Source of the DNA: Thermoproteota archaeon
GTDB lineage: Archaea > Thermoproteota > Thermoprotei_A > Sulfolobales > Ignicoccaceae
Direction of reading: 5' to 3'
Assembly (NCBI GenBank): GCA_013154085.1
Contig: JAADDE010000038.1
Span: 1-63,155 of the forward strand
DNA: 63,155 nucleotides
Positions 48,843 to 57,682 of this stretch are shown here, piece by piece; the stretch's first letter is position 1, and each line of letters opens with the position of its first letter. Under the pieces are notes generated by a model. That model searched no databases. It was not told the DNA's origin and saw only the letters and a list, made by a program, of their open reading frames with translations. The position numbers and the translations under genes were made by a program.

Positions 48843-48852
48843 AATAAATATT
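48843..48852 (+). promoter_or_regulatory. TATA box of tatC
   Basis: AATAAATATT lies 30-39 bases before the TTG start at 48882, so the transcript would be almost leaderless. It abuts the 3' end of sRNA candidate f. Confidence 0.65.
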
Positions 48853-48881
48853 CCCAGCACAGCCGCGGAGCGGGGCAAGTA

Positions 48882-49802
48882 TTGGCAAGGCCGAAGCTCC
48901 TCGACCGCCTGCTGTCTCCCTTCAAGTGCGAAGTTGAGGAAGCGGAGAGGGTTGAGGACGTAACCTACCACTTGGAAGAGCTGCTGAAGGTAATTAGGAG
49001 ATCCATATTCGCGTTCTTCGTCGCACTGCTCATAGTGGTGTTCTTCCCAATAAACTGGATAACGTGTCCCCTCTTCGGGCTCTACTGCAGGCCGGAGGAC
49101 GTGGCCGGCACGGTGGGGGCCCAGTACATAGCGGACCTCATCCGCTGGCTGGGCTACGTGCCGGCGATGGTGGCCCTTCTGAGGCTGATCACCGTAGCCG
49201 TTACCCAAATGGGCGTCAACCCTGTGATATGCAACGCGGAGAGCCTCTTCAACGCCTACGTGATGGTCATAATTTGGGGCGCTCTGATCCTCGCGGCCCC
49301 GTACATAATCTACCAGTTCCTGTGCTACCTGTGGCCGGCCCTCTACGAGCACGAGAGGAGGATGATCAGAAACGGCCTGATCGCCACGTTCGGCCTCTTC
49401 CTCCTCGGCGAGCTGTTCGCATTCACTGTAGTGGTCCCCTTCGGCTTCGAGCTGGTGGTGCTCTTCGGCCAGGTTGCAGGGGCCCAGAGCATTTGGTGCC
49501 TCTCCGACATAATCAACTTCGCCGTAGTTACTGCGATAATCACCGGGCTCTCCTTCCTCCTCCCAATAGTGGTTTACTACCTAGTGCTGGTCGGCCTGCT
49601 GAGGCCGGAGCAGCTTAAGGGAAGGAACTTGAGGGTAGCGTTCGTGGCGATAATGTTTCTGGCAGCTGTGATCACGCCGGGAGGCACGGGAGTGAGCATG
49701 TTGGCGATAGGGATACCGATGTTCATACTTTACTACATAGCAATAGTGATGGCTGAGAGGGCCTTGAAGGAGAGGGAGGCCCGCGAGCGGGCCCAGCTTT
49801 AA
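48882..49802 (+). CDS. tatC: Twin-arginine translocase subunit TatC
   Basis: A 306-residue membrane protein that recognises twin-arginine signal peptides of folded exported proteins. TatC features: DVTYHLEELLKVIRRSIFAF at the N-terminus, six membrane segments, a conserved Pro/Glu region in YLWPALYEHERRMIRNGL, FVVPFGFELV-like stretch (FTVVVPFGFE) and FLAAVITPGG. An insertion between the first two helices (about 60-115) contains several Cys, so the first outside loop may hold a disulfide. TTG start. A TatA-like protein is encoded 10 kb away. Confidence 0.9.
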   Translation: MARPKLLDRLLSPFKCEVEEAERVEDVTYHLEELLKVIRRSIFAFFVALLIVVFFPINWITCPLFGLYCRPEDVAGTVGAQYIADLIRWLGYVPAMVALLRLITVAVTQMGVNPVICNAESLFNAYVMVIIWGALILAAPYIIYQFLCYLWPALYEHERRMIRNGLIATFGLFLLGELFAFTVVVPFGFELVVLFGQVAGAQSIWCLSDIINFAVVTAIITGLSFLLPIVVYYLVLVGLLRPEQLKGRNLRVAFVAIMFLAAVITPGGTGVSMLAIGIPMFILYYIAIVMAERALKEREARERAQL

Positions 49803-49842
49803 CGGCCCGGGCCCGGAGCCGGGCTTCCGGGGGCCTTCGGGC

Positions 49843-50466
49843 ATGAGGGTCTTGAGGCCGAGGTCTGAAGAGGAGGTGGAGCTGGCCCTCGCGGAGGCTA
49901 AGAGGGTCCTCGAGGAAGGCGGCCTAGTCGTCGTTCCCACAGAGACCGTCTACGGAATAGCGTCTAAGCTGGAATACGCGGAGAAGATATACGAGGCCAA
50001 GAGGAGGCCCACGAGCAAGCCCCTCCCGGTCCAGACCCCGCTGGGGAGGCACGGGGAGGTGGGCTATTTCGACGAGAGGGCTGAGGCCCTAGCCAAGGCC
50101 TTCTGGCCCGGCCCGCTGACGATAGTCGTTAGGGCCAAGCCCTCGGTGCCGGAGGCCGTAACTGCGGGAACCGGAAAGGTCGGGATCAGGGTTCCCGCAC
50201 ATCCCTTTACCTTGAAGCTCTTGGATCTCGTCGGGCCCTTGGCAGTGACCTCAGCCAACCTGAGCGGGGGGAAGAGCCCGAGGAGCCCGGAGGAGGTCAC
50301 CGTGGAGGCGGACCTAATGATAGACATGGGGCCCGTCGGGGGCGTGCCCTCAACGGTGGTGGACGTATCGGAGGGGAAGCTGGTGATCCTGAGGGAGGGT
50401 CCAATAAAAAGGGAGGACCTCGAGAGAGCCCTCAGCGGGCTAGGCAGTCCACGCAGAGGTTGGTAG
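49843..50466 (+). CDS. sua5: Threonylcarbamoyl-AMP synthase (Sua5/YrdC)
   Basis: Makes threonylcarbamoyl-AMP for the t6A modification of ANN-decoding tRNAs. The 207 residues hold the YrdC domain: GGLVVVPTETVYGIASKL, YEAKRRPTSKPLPV, FWPGPLTIVV, VGIRVPAHP and SANLSGGKSP. It lacks the extra C-terminal Sua5 domain found in many archaeal homologues (about 340 residues), so it is YrdC-sized. ATG start. The 3' end overlaps the convergent pilin-like gene by 35 bases. Confidence 0.9.
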   Translation: MRVLRPRSEEEVELALAEAKRVLEEGGLVVVPTETVYGIASKLEYAEKIYEAKRRPTSKPLPVQTPLGRHGEVGYFDERAEALAKAFWPGPLTIVVRAKPSVPEAVTAGTGKVGIRVPAHPFTLKLLDLVGPLAVTSANLSGGKSPRSPEEVTVEADLMIDMGPVGGVPSTVVDVSEGKLVILREGPIKREDLERALSGLGSPRRGW

Positions 50467-50923
50467 CTCCCAGGAGCTCTATCTTGGCGTTTGCGTAGTA
50501 TCTGTCGGTGTACAAGCACAGCAAGTACCTCCCCTCGGCCAAGTTGAGCCTCTCCTCCACGACCTTGTAGAGCTGGCTCCCCGCGTAGGAGCTTATCTTC
50601 ACCCCGCTTATCACTCCGGGCTGGAGGACCCTCAGCACCACCGCGTACGCGTAGCCGCCTTCCCCGAGCTCCAGCGGCTCCGGCTTGCTCAGCAGGCCGG
50701 CTCCGTAGAGGCCTTCCGCCACTTGGGCGCACTGCTCCGCCGCGCTGAGGGGAGTTGCCCCGGAGTACTGGGGCCCCAGCAGGGTTACTCCGTAGATCGC
50801 TACCACGGGCTCGGGCCTCCTCTGGGCTCCCGGCTGGAGGAAGATGCTCCCCAAGAGCGCCGCAGAGACCATTACGGCCGCCGTGAGCAGAGCGACCTCG
50901 AGGGTGCCTATGCCCCTACGCAC
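50432..50923 (-). CDS. Pilin-like protein with class III signal (A)
   Basis: A 163-residue protein that starts MRRGIGTLEVALLTAAVMVS: a short basic leader, Gly at residue 4 for prepilin peptidase cleavage, Glu at +5 of the mature chain and a continuous hydrophobic helix, as in type IV pilins. The rest (from about residue 35) is a small exported domain with Cys pairs including NLCVDC near the end. GTG 50923 overlaps the stop of the next pilin-like gene by 16 bases, so they are co-translated. It probably joins a fibre or pseudopilus. Confidence 0.7.
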   Translation of the reverse strand: MRRGIGTLEVALLTAAVMVSAALLGSIFLQPGAQRRPEPVVAIYGVTLLGPQYSGATPLSAAEQCAQVAEGLYGAGLLSKPEPLELGEGGYAYAVVLRVLQPGVISGVKISSYAGSQLYKVVEERLNLAEGRYLLCLYTDRYYANAKIELLGATNLCVDCLAR

Positions 50924-51477
50924 GACGCAACACCCCACAAGTAAGAGCCTCCAACAAGAGTGGTGTTGATGAAGCAAGTGAGCACCTTTTCGCTTCCGTC
51001 GGGGAACACGACGTGGAGCGAGCTGAAGGGGAGGAACGTAGGGTCGGCGCACGTGGCCTTGGGCACTACGGCGCTGGGCCCCAGCGGGTGGAAGGCGTAC
51101 AAGCTGAGTCCGTTGACGTTTTCGAGCGTGAAGTTGCCGTATATGAAGTAGGCCCCCGGCGCGCCGTTGCACGTGAAAGGAACCACCACGTAGGCCTTGT
51201 ACGCCTCGTCCCCCAGCTCCGCGTAGCAGAACCTCACCTTCGCGTAGTTGGTGCCCGCCGGATCCGTCACAGAAGGCGCTGTAGGATCTATGAAGACTAT
51301 GTAGTTGCCGGTGCAGTCTATCCTTATTGCAATCTTTTCGGCCTGTCTGGTGAGCTCGTTTATCTCCTTAACCGCCCTCCCCACGCCGGCCTGCCACTGG
51401 GCCAGCAGCCACGTGAGGGCGCCCAGCACTATCATAGCGATCACGAGCGTCGCCAGTACCTCGCTCTGACCCCTCAT
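50908..51477 (-). CDS. Pilin-like protein with class III signal (B)
   Basis: A 189-residue protein starting MRGQSEVLATLVIAMIVLGA. The basic residue and Gly before QSE plus the long hydrophobic helix match the archaeal archaellin/pilin signal cut by FlaK/PibD. The mature domain has six or more Cys (IDCTGNY, FCYAELG, FTCNGA, ATCADP, TCFIN, SCVGA), suggesting disulfide cross-links. It is first of a two-gene minus-strand unit. A palindrome with a TATA-like core (51499-51520) lies just upstream. Confidence 0.7.
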   Translation of the reverse strand: MRGQSEVLATLVIAMIVLGALTWLLAQWQAGVGRAVKEINELTRQAEKIAIRIDCTGNYIVFIDPTAPSVTDPAGTNYAKVRFCYAELGDEAYKAYVVVPFTCNGAPGAYFIYGNFTLENVNGLSLYAFHPLGPSAVVPKATCADPTFLPFSSLHVVFPDGSEKVLTCFINTTLVGGSYLWGVASCVGA

Positions 51478-51498
51478 CCTCTGCCCGCCCGCATCCTC

Positions 51499-51520
51499 CC
51501 GAACGGTTAAAGCTGTTCGG
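51499..51520. promoter_or_regulatory. Palindrome around TATA box of pilin genes
   Basis: CCGAAC (51499-51504) and its reverse complement GTTCGG (51515-51520) enclose GGTTAAAGCT, whose minus-strand reading AGCTTTAACC is a TATA-like box 28-37 bases before ATG 51477. A regulator bound here would cover the TATA box of the pilin-like genes. The divergent giant gene is 68 bases away on the other side. Confidence 0.45.
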
Positions 51521-51588
51521 CCTACCGTTTCCGTCCACTAACGCTAACTCCGATACTTGAACCATCTCTACGCCCCCTGCGCTCGGGT

Positions 51589-54500
51589 GTGCCGATAGTG
51601 ACTCTGAGGAGGGGCGGAATTGGCAACGTGATTGCACTGATGGTTATAATAACACTGTTGCTGGCGGCAGTAGTGTTAATGGTAAACGTGCTGTCGAGGC
51701 AAGTTGCAGTAAGCCAGAGGACTGTAGAGGCGGTCCAGAAGCAGCAGCTGGCCAGCGAGGTGGTGGCGAGGGTTTCGGCGTGCTACGCGGTGGTCAAGGA
51801 CCCCTTGGCCGGCTACTTGCTGGCCGTAAAGACGAACAACATACCGGCTTTCTGCCAGTACGTTAAGGCAATCCAATCAGTAATGACGATAAACGGACTG
51901 AACACGTCGGCGATGTTCTCCCAGGAGCTGTGGACCTCCGGCAGTAGCTTGGTGGTCTACAGCGCTTGTACAAACAACTACAAGCCCAAGTACGTGACAT
52001 ACGGAGGTCTGAGGATACCGGCTGCCTTGCTGCTCTACCTAGCGCCCGGCGACTACGAGGTAGGGGTCTACAAGGTGCAGATGCTCCTCGACCGGATAGG
52101 ATGGAAGGCGATACCGAACTGCTTCCAGACCACCGGCGGAAGCGTGCAGATAACTACAATCCAGCAGACCACCACGATATTCTCCATAGGCCCCATAACG
52201 GTTCTGGCCAGCGGAGGGGTCAACCCGCTTCAGTACATCTGCCCGCCGCCGAGGGCCGTGGTGGGGGACGACTACGCCTACGAAATTGCTATGGTCCTCA
52301 ACCCCCACTTCAACGGAACTAGGAACAACGTGCCGACCAGCGTCGTTCTGAACCTTAAAGATATAATCGAGAGGAGCGCGCCCACCAGCAGCCCGCTGAG
52401 GTACTACATCGACGACGTCTATATAAGGAACATAACTGTGATGAGGGTAGCCACGACTCCGAGCATATATCAAGTGAGCTGGAGCAGCAGCACGTACTTG
52501 CCGTGGAGCTTCACCTTTCTAAACCTCACGAGCGCCCAGACGCCGCTCCAGAACAGCTCCGGCGTGCTGACCTTCAACTTCACCGCGCCTGCGCCGATGA
52601 CTCCCAACAGCTTGGTGCAGTACAGCGCGGTGGTCTGCCTCTACTTAGGCATAAAGGGCCAGTACCCGCCGGGAAGCCAAGGGCACCCGTTCGACGGCTT
52701 GATCTTCAGCGAGGGCGAGGACGTGACTCCTCCGGGCTCCGCGTATCCGTGCTACAGCTTCAGCGGCTACGACGTGTGCTACGTGCCGCCGGCCAACCTA
52801 ACTACCACGTATGCTAGGAACGTCACAAGCTCGGCCGGTATGAAGTTCGTGGGCCTACAGTATCCCACGGATGCAAGCGTGAGGACGTATAAGATAATAA
52901 TTGAGAACCCCAACGACGTGCCCCTCTACAACCAAGTGGTGAGGGTCAAGTTGCCACCGGAGCTCAACGGAACGGCGATAAGCATTGTCGACCAGTTCGG
53001 AGGCAGTGTGAAGTTCTGCTACGAGACCGTCTTGGGCAACTGCACCAGCGCCCCCGTCAAGGGCGGCGTTCCGGGCCAGCTGAACGTGAGCAGCGGCTAC
53101 GTGTGGGTGAAGGTCCCCTACCTCCCGCCCGGAGACCAAGCGACCCTAACGGTGCTGGCCGGCACCAACGGCGCCTCCTCGCCCTATGAGGTGTTCCCCG
53201 TTTACGTGGACTTCGCCAACGCGAGGATTGAGGTAGACAGCTTCGGCTGGACGTGGAACTTCCCCGGCTACGCGTTCACCCAGAGCGCGGCCGTCTTCCA
53301 AGACCCCAACAACGCGCTCAACTTCGTGTCGAAGGGATGGTCCTTCTCCGTCGCGGCGGTGGTCAGGTGGGACGGGGCCTTCAACTTCAACCAAGAGGAC
53401 GAGCTGAACTACTACATAGACCCCACGTGGAGGGACGGCTCCACGACGCCGGGCTTCGGCTGGGGAGGCGGCGCGGCGCTGTACGCCGGCTACTGGCTGT
53501 ACCCGATAGCGTACCAAGTGGACCCGGCCTCCGGGACCGGTTGGATGCTTGCGGTGTACAGGGGGGCGCCGGTCATCTTGGAGATAGACGACAGCGGCGG
53601 AGCGATATACTTGAGGGCCCAAGCGAGCCAGACCATGGTTCCCGGGCTCAAGTACTTGATTGTGGCCGGCTACGACAACACAACCGGCTCGTGGGAGATC
53701 TACCTCAAGCCGCTCGAGACGCTCGAGGGAGAGGCCCCGACGCTCCCGGAGACCACTGTGGGCAACGTGCTGCTCGAGGAGATCAACCAGTACTTGGGCA
53801 CCACAAACCTCTACTCGCTCATGTACGAGCTGTTCAACGCCGCTACGGCGTCGTTCGTCATCTCCGACGCCAGCCGCTACTACGACCCGCAGCTGACGCT
53901 CGCCTTGGGCACCCGCTCCGAGACCATGTCCAGCTTCTCCGGAGTGATATACAACGTCACGGTCTTCAATAACTATCAGCCGCCCAGCGTGATAGAGCAG
54001 TGCTTGAACAGCTACGACCCCAACGTCTGCCCGGCTGTATATGCCCACACCTCCCGGCCGGACGGCTACGGCCTCAAGGCTTGGGTCACCGGCGCCGGGA
54101 CGGAGTACGCCACGATATACTCGCTGTGGTGGTACGCCGGCACCACGTCGATAACCTTCGTGGACTTGACGGACTGGAGCCAAGTGACGATAAACACCGC
54201 CAACCCGGGCTTCTGCCTGCCGCTGGTTGGAGCGATAAACATAACGGTGGTCAAGGGAGTCAACGTGGTTAAGGGCACAGTCTACGGAGCCCCGCTAAAC
54301 GGAGGGTCGACCGCGTACTACTGCACCCCCTTGTGGACCGCCGCCGGCACCATAGAGAAGGGAATAGTGGGGAAGAACTCGATAGTGCTCAACACCACTT
54401 GGCTCGGCCAGAGCGTGGCTTGGAACTTCTGGTTCAGCCCAGAAGTTCCCAAGGGCACTTACTACGAGGTCAGAGTGGGCATGAACGGCGGCAGCTACGG

Positions 54501-55722
54501 CTACTACGGCGGCACCACCACTACCGGCCCGCCGTGGGCGTCCGTCACCACCTACAACTGGGCGGTCTTCTACCCGTACGTGCCCTCGATAGTGGGCGAC
54601 GGGAGGAGCTGGCTGAAGTGGATGATATATGAGGACAACGACGCGCTGTACCGCTTCATAACGTCGAGGAACGGCTTCTGGGGCGACGCTTGGAGGGTCT
54701 ACCTAGTGCCCTACGCGAGCGAACCGGTCCCGGCGGTGACCGACCCGGAGGAGCACTACTACAACATCATCAAGTACGACCTGGGCGCGCCGGCGGTCTA
54801 CTTCAACGTCTACGAGGGAGGACCGCTGGGCACGATCTTCTACTACGGAACCATAGACCTATCCGGCTACAAGATAGGGACCTCCTACACCCAGCTGCTC
54901 CCCAAGCAGGTTGAGTACATAGGCTTCAGCTACATGGATGCCGACAACACTACAACGATAGGGCAGATAGGCACCGATACGAGGAGGTTCTACTTCATGT
55001 TTGCTAGAACCTTGCCGAGGGTGCCGCTGGAGGACTACGTGCAGGTGCAGGTGCCGGACCTCTACTCGCCGAAGATTGATGCGCCGATAGTGTACATGAA
55101 GAGGAAGGGCTATACGGTTATCAACGTCACCGGGCCGTACAACGCTACCATGACCTTCGACGTGCTGGGCAACGTAAGCGCGAGGCTCAGCTTCAACCCC
55201 TACGGCGCCTACAGCAACGCCACCGGTCCGTACTACGGCCTCAGCAGCTTCTACACCAACGTCACCGTGGCGCCGTTCTGGAACTCCGGCCTGAGCTGGG
55301 AGGGCTACGCTGAAGCGCTTAACATGCCGGTAAGCGACGTGAACAAGTGGACCGTAGTGGCGTTCAACAAGGTGGCAGAGGTGCTCAGCACCGGCGCCAC
55401 CAACTACTACAACAACTTCACGCTGGCGTACATGCCGGAGACCGGAGACTACGTGTTCACTTACAACAACGTGACACAAGAGCTTAACGGCGTCTCGTTC
55501 GTAATAGGGCTGAGCAACACCCTGGGAGCGGTGGAGCTCTACGCCAACGTGACGCCGCCGCTGGTGGTGCTCGCCAAAGGAGCCGTCCCGGTTGACGGGG
55601 TGCTCAGCTGGGCCAAGCTGGGCTACGACGTGAGCAACCTCGACAAGACCAGCATAATAATGATAAACAAGAGGAACTGGTACGTCACAATAAGCGGTCC
55701 TTACTGCATCAAGTGCACCTAA
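51589..55722 (+). CDS. Giant surface protein with pilin-like N-terminus
   Basis: A 1377-residue protein. The N-terminus (LRRGGIGNVIALMVIITLLL) has a basic leader, Gly-Gly and a long hydrophobic helix, resembling a class III signal or a membrane anchor. The rest is extracellular in character: Tyr/Asn/Ser/Thr-rich, few charges, many Asn-X-Ser/Thr sites, scattered Cys. Residues about 420-545 resemble DUF2341-type domains (YKIIIENPNDVPLYNQVVRV onwards, then VWVKVPYLPPGDQATLTVLA); the following region (about 550-790) looks like a LamG/concanavalin-like sandwich. Ends in YCIKCT with no C-terminal anchor. Likely adhesin or fibre component. GTG start. Confidence 0.65.
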   Translation: MPIVTLRRGGIGNVIALMVIITLLLAAVVLMVNVLSRQVAVSQRTVEAVQKQQLASEVVARVSACYAVVKDPLAGYLLAVKTNNIPAFCQYVKAIQSVMTINGLNTSAMFSQELWTSGSSLVVYSACTNNYKPKYVTYGGLRIPAALLLYLAPGDYEVGVYKVQMLLDRIGWKAIPNCFQTTGGSVQITTIQQTTTIFSIGPITVLASGGVNPLQYICPPPRAVVGDDYAYEIAMVLNPHFNGTRNNVPTSVVLNLKDIIERSAPTSSPLRYYIDDVYIRNITVMRVATTPSIYQVSWSSSTYLPWSFTFLNLTSAQTPLQNSSGVLTFNFTAPAPMTPNSLVQYSAVVCLYLGIKGQYPPGSQGHPFDGLIFSEGEDVTPPGSAYPCYSFSGYDVCYVPPANLTTTYARNVTSSAGMKFVGLQYPTDASVRTYKIIIENPNDVPLYNQVVRVKLPPELNGTAISIVDQFGGSVKFCYETVLGNCTSAPVKGGVPGQLNVSSGYVWVKVPYLPPGDQATLTVLAGTNGASSPYEVFPVYVDFANARIEVDSFGWTWNFPGYAFTQSAAVFQDPNNALNFVSKGWSFSVAAVVRWDGAFNFNQEDELNYYIDPTWRDGSTTPGFGWGGGAALYAGYWLYPIAYQVDPASGTGWMLAVYRGAPVILEIDDSGGAIYLRAQASQTMVPGLKYLIVAGYDNTTGSWEIYLKPLETLEGEAPTLPETTVGNVLLEEINQYLGTTNLYSLMYELFNAATASFVISDASRYYDPQLTLALGTRSETMSSFSGVIYNVTVFNNYQPPSVIEQCLNSYDPNVCPAVYAHTSRPDGYGLKAWVTGAGTEYATIYSLWWYAGTTSITFVDLTDWSQVTINTANPGFCLPLVGAINITVVKGVNVVKGTVYGAPLNGGSTAYYCTPLWTAAGTIEKGIVGKNSIVLNTTWLGQSVAWNFWFSPEVPKGTYYEVRVGMNGGSYGYYGGTTTTGPPWASVTTYNWAVFYPYVPSIVGDGRSWLKWMIYEDNDALYRFITSRNGFWGDAWRVYLVPYASEPVPAVTDPEEHYYNIIKYDLGAPAVYFNVYEGGPLGTIFYYGTIDLSGYKIGTSYTQLLPKQVEYIGFSYMDADNTTTIGQIGTDTRRFYFMFARTLPRVPLEDYVQVQVPDLYSPKIDAPIVYMKRKGYTVINVTGPYNATMTFDVLGNVSARLSFNPYGAYSNATGPYYGLSSFYTNVTVAPFWNSGLSWEGYAEALNMPVSDVNKWTVVAFNKVAEVLSTGATNYYNNFTLAYMPETGDYVFTYNNVTQELNGVSFVIGLSNTLGAVELYANVTPPLVVLAKGAVPVDGVLSWAKLGYDVSNLDKTSIIMINKRNWYVTISGPYCIKCT

Positions 55723-56921
55723 AACGGCTTTTTGTAAATCTTGTCGCTGAAGTCCTCGGAGAGCTTAACTCTGCCGAAGGCTACGTATTCCGGCCTTCCC
55801 TTGAAGCAGGTCTTAACCTTCATGATTTTGCTCAAATAGTCTATTTTGATGACCTCCCCCAGCGTTTCGTTGCCCCTCTTGTCCCCCAAGCCCACCAGCA
55901 GGCCCCTCTCCTCGCCCTCCTCGATCACCTCGACATCCTTAACCTTTTTGTATTTTGAACCCTTCTTTACCACAGCTATTACCTTGGTTCCCCAAGGTAT
56001 CACAATCAGCGGCTTCACGCCTATGAGCTCCCTGACGCTCTCCTTCAGCGCCTCATCCCCCCAAGGGGAGTTGAAGATCACCGAAAAGAGCGGCTGCACT
56101 TCGTTCAAATCGATGTCCTTGCTTTTACATCCCTCCAGAGCCTTTCTGTACTTGTTCTTCCTTATGCTCCTCCTGTCCTGCCTGGACCTCTCCTTCCCCG
56201 TGGAAGGGGGGAGCTCCACGAGCTTCCAAGGCCCTCTGGCCCACCAGGGAGCCTTGCCTAAGTAGACCACCGCGTCCGGGGAGACGGCCCTCAGCAGCTC
56301 TTGCTTGTAGCACCCCGCCTCGTAGCCGTCCACCCAGCCGTCCGTGTCGACCACGACCCTCCCCCTCGCTAGGGAGGCCACCGAGGAGACCACCCTCCCC
56401 CTCTCCACGGAAGGAGTTATTGTGCCGGTGAAGCGGTGCTCCTCAGCCTCCAGGTCGCTCAGCGTGAACACGTAGTCCTTCACCCTCGCCTTGCACACCA
56501 TAGTCGGGTAGCAGAGGTTGCTCTGGCCCACGTCGCTGTCCAGCACGCTCACTTCGTAGTTTTCATTCAAGTTCAAGTTTACCAAAGTTGCGGTGACGCT
56601 ACTCTTCCCGGAGTCGGTGGGGCCCGCTATTACAACCCTCTTGAGCCCCACGACCTCGCTCAGCCCCCTCTCCCACTCCTCCGCGACGTTGTAGTCTGCA
56701 ACCTTTACCACGGTTTCCTTTGTAACGGACACGTCCAGCTCAGAGTCCCTTAAGGCCTTGAAGGCGTAGGTCCTCCACTGCGGAACTATCACCACGTCCC
56801 TGTCGCTGAGCCTCTTGCCCATGAGGACCGCTTCGCCGCTCACCAGCCTCACGGCCGCCGGGCCCGTTACCTCGAGGAACTTTCCCTGCTCCAGCTTGAT
56901 CCTCTTGTGCTCGATGAGCAC
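55719..56921 (-). CDS. Clp1-type polynucleotide 5'-kinase
   Basis: A 400-residue protein of the Clp1/Nol9 family, which phosphorylates RNA (and DNA) 5'-hydroxyl ends, for example during tRNA splicing. Features: a short N-terminal beta domain (MLIEHKRIKLEQGKFLEVTG), Walker A VIAGPTDSGKSSVTATLVN (about 97-115), the LDSDVGQSN motif, a Thr/Ser-rich lid and a C-terminal beta domain. GTG start 56921. It overlaps the end of the convergent giant surface protein by 4 bases. Confidence 0.85.
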   Translation of the reverse strand: MLIEHKRIKLEQGKFLEVTGPAAVRLVSGEAVLMGKRLSDRDVVIVPQWRTYAFKALRDSELDVSVTKETVVKVADYNVAEEWERGLSEVVGLKRVVIAGPTDSGKSSVTATLVNLNLNENYEVSVLDSDVGQSNLCYPTMVCKARVKDYVFTLSDLEAEEHRFTGTITPSVERGRVVSSVASLARGRVVVDTDGWVDGYEAGCYKQELLRAVSPDAVVYLGKAPWWARGPWKLVELPPSTGKERSRQDRRSIRKNKYRKALEGCKSKDIDLNEVQPLFSVIFNSPWGDEALKESVRELIGVKPLIVIPWGTKVIAVVKKGSKYKKVKDVEVIEEGEERGLLVGLGDKRGNETLGEVIKIDYLSKIMKVKTCFKGRPEYVAFGRVKLSEDFSDKIYKKPF

Positions 56922-56936
56922 CTTCAGTCCCCGGCG

Positions 56937-57275
56937 CTACTGCGGAGAAAGGGCTAAAGCTAGAGGAACCCTCTCCGGGTACTTGCGGAGCTCGCCCTCG
57001 TCCACCAAGTGGAGCTCTATCGGGAACCACGGGGGAATCCCTTCCCTCTCGAGCTCCTCCAAGAGCTCCTCCTTGAGCCTCAGCCTCTCCTCCCGGCTCA
57101 GCTTGTCCTTAGTCACCACGAGCAGGTCGAAGTCGGAGGAGCAGTCGTAGTTCCCCCTAGCGACGCTTCCGGCCACGTAGCCCTCCAGCCCCCTCCTCTG
57201 CAGTACTGCCAGCATCTTAGGGACGTAGTCCTTCCACCTCCGCAGGACGGAGAACCTCCTCAAGGAGAGGGCCAC
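56937..57275 (-). CDS. MNT-type nucleotidyltransferase (antitoxin-like)
   Basis: A 112-residue minimal nucleotidyltransferase. The catalytic motif is VAGSVARGNYDCSSDFDLLV, with Gly36-Ser37 and the metal-binding Asp48 and Asp50. In MNT/HEPN modules this protein can AMPylate and silence the HEPN partner. Start overlaps the HEPN gene end by 16 bases. Reading frame intact, unlike the copy at 39234. ATG/GTG-type start at 57275 and stop 15 bases before Clp1. Confidence 0.8.
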   Translation of the reverse strand: MALSLRRFSVLRRWKDYVPKMLAVLQRRGLEGYVAGSVARGNYDCSSDFDLLVVTKDKLSREERLRLKEELLEELEREGIPPWFPIELHLVDEGELRKYPERVPLALALSPQ

Positions 57276-57682
57276 AGCTCCCTCTCCAGCTCCCCGAGCT
57301 CGCCGATTATTGCTTTGGCGGCCCTCACGAGCTCCTCCGCTTCATCCTTCTCGTACGGGTAGGGCTTGTAGCGGGCCTCGTAGTAGGCCTCTTCAAGCGC
57401 CCTCAGCTCCCTGCGGTACCTCTTAGCCAGCCGCTTGAGCCTCTCGGACAGCCCGCCCAGCCCCTCCACGTCCAAGCTGAAGGCTATCTCCGCCAAGAGC
57501 TCCCTGACCTCATGGCCCCTCCTCTCCTCGCCGCTGAGCCTCAGTATCATTGACTTCAAGTACAGCTGAACCGCCTGCTCGGCGTGGAAGGCCGCTAAGT
57601 CGTAGAGGCCCTCCTCCAGCTCCCTCCCGGCCTCCCTCAAGAACGCCAAGGCCCTCCTCCTCAGCACCTCCCAGGCCTTCAA
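57260..57682 (-). CDS. HEPN domain protein (toxin-like)
   Basis: A 140-residue all-helical HEPN protein. The N-terminal helix reads REAGRELEEGLYDLAAFHAE, followed by QAVQLYLKSMILRLSGE and a C-terminal YYEARYKPYPYEKDEAEEL segment, the RYP-like motif of this HEPN group. HEPN proteins of such pairs are RNases or nucleotide-binding regulators. TTG 57682 follows AAGGTGG. It overlaps the radical SAM gene upstream by 4 bases and the nucleotidyltransferase downstream by 16, so all three are co-translated. Confidence 0.75.
   Translation of the reverse strand: MKAWEVLRRRALAFLREAGRELEEGLYDLAAFHAEQAVQLYLKSMILRLSGEERRGHEVRELLAEIAFSLDVEGLGGLSERLKRLAKRYRRELRALEEAYYEARYKPYPYEKDEAEELVRAAKAIIGELGELERELWPSP

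Noticed and set aside
53146-54183. Long minus-strand open frame of 345 codons inside the giant surface protein gene
   Set aside because: Strong G/C third-position bias opens antisense frames across this genome. The peptide is low-complexity and Arg/Val/Gly-rich, with no domain; the plus-strand protein is clearly coherent.
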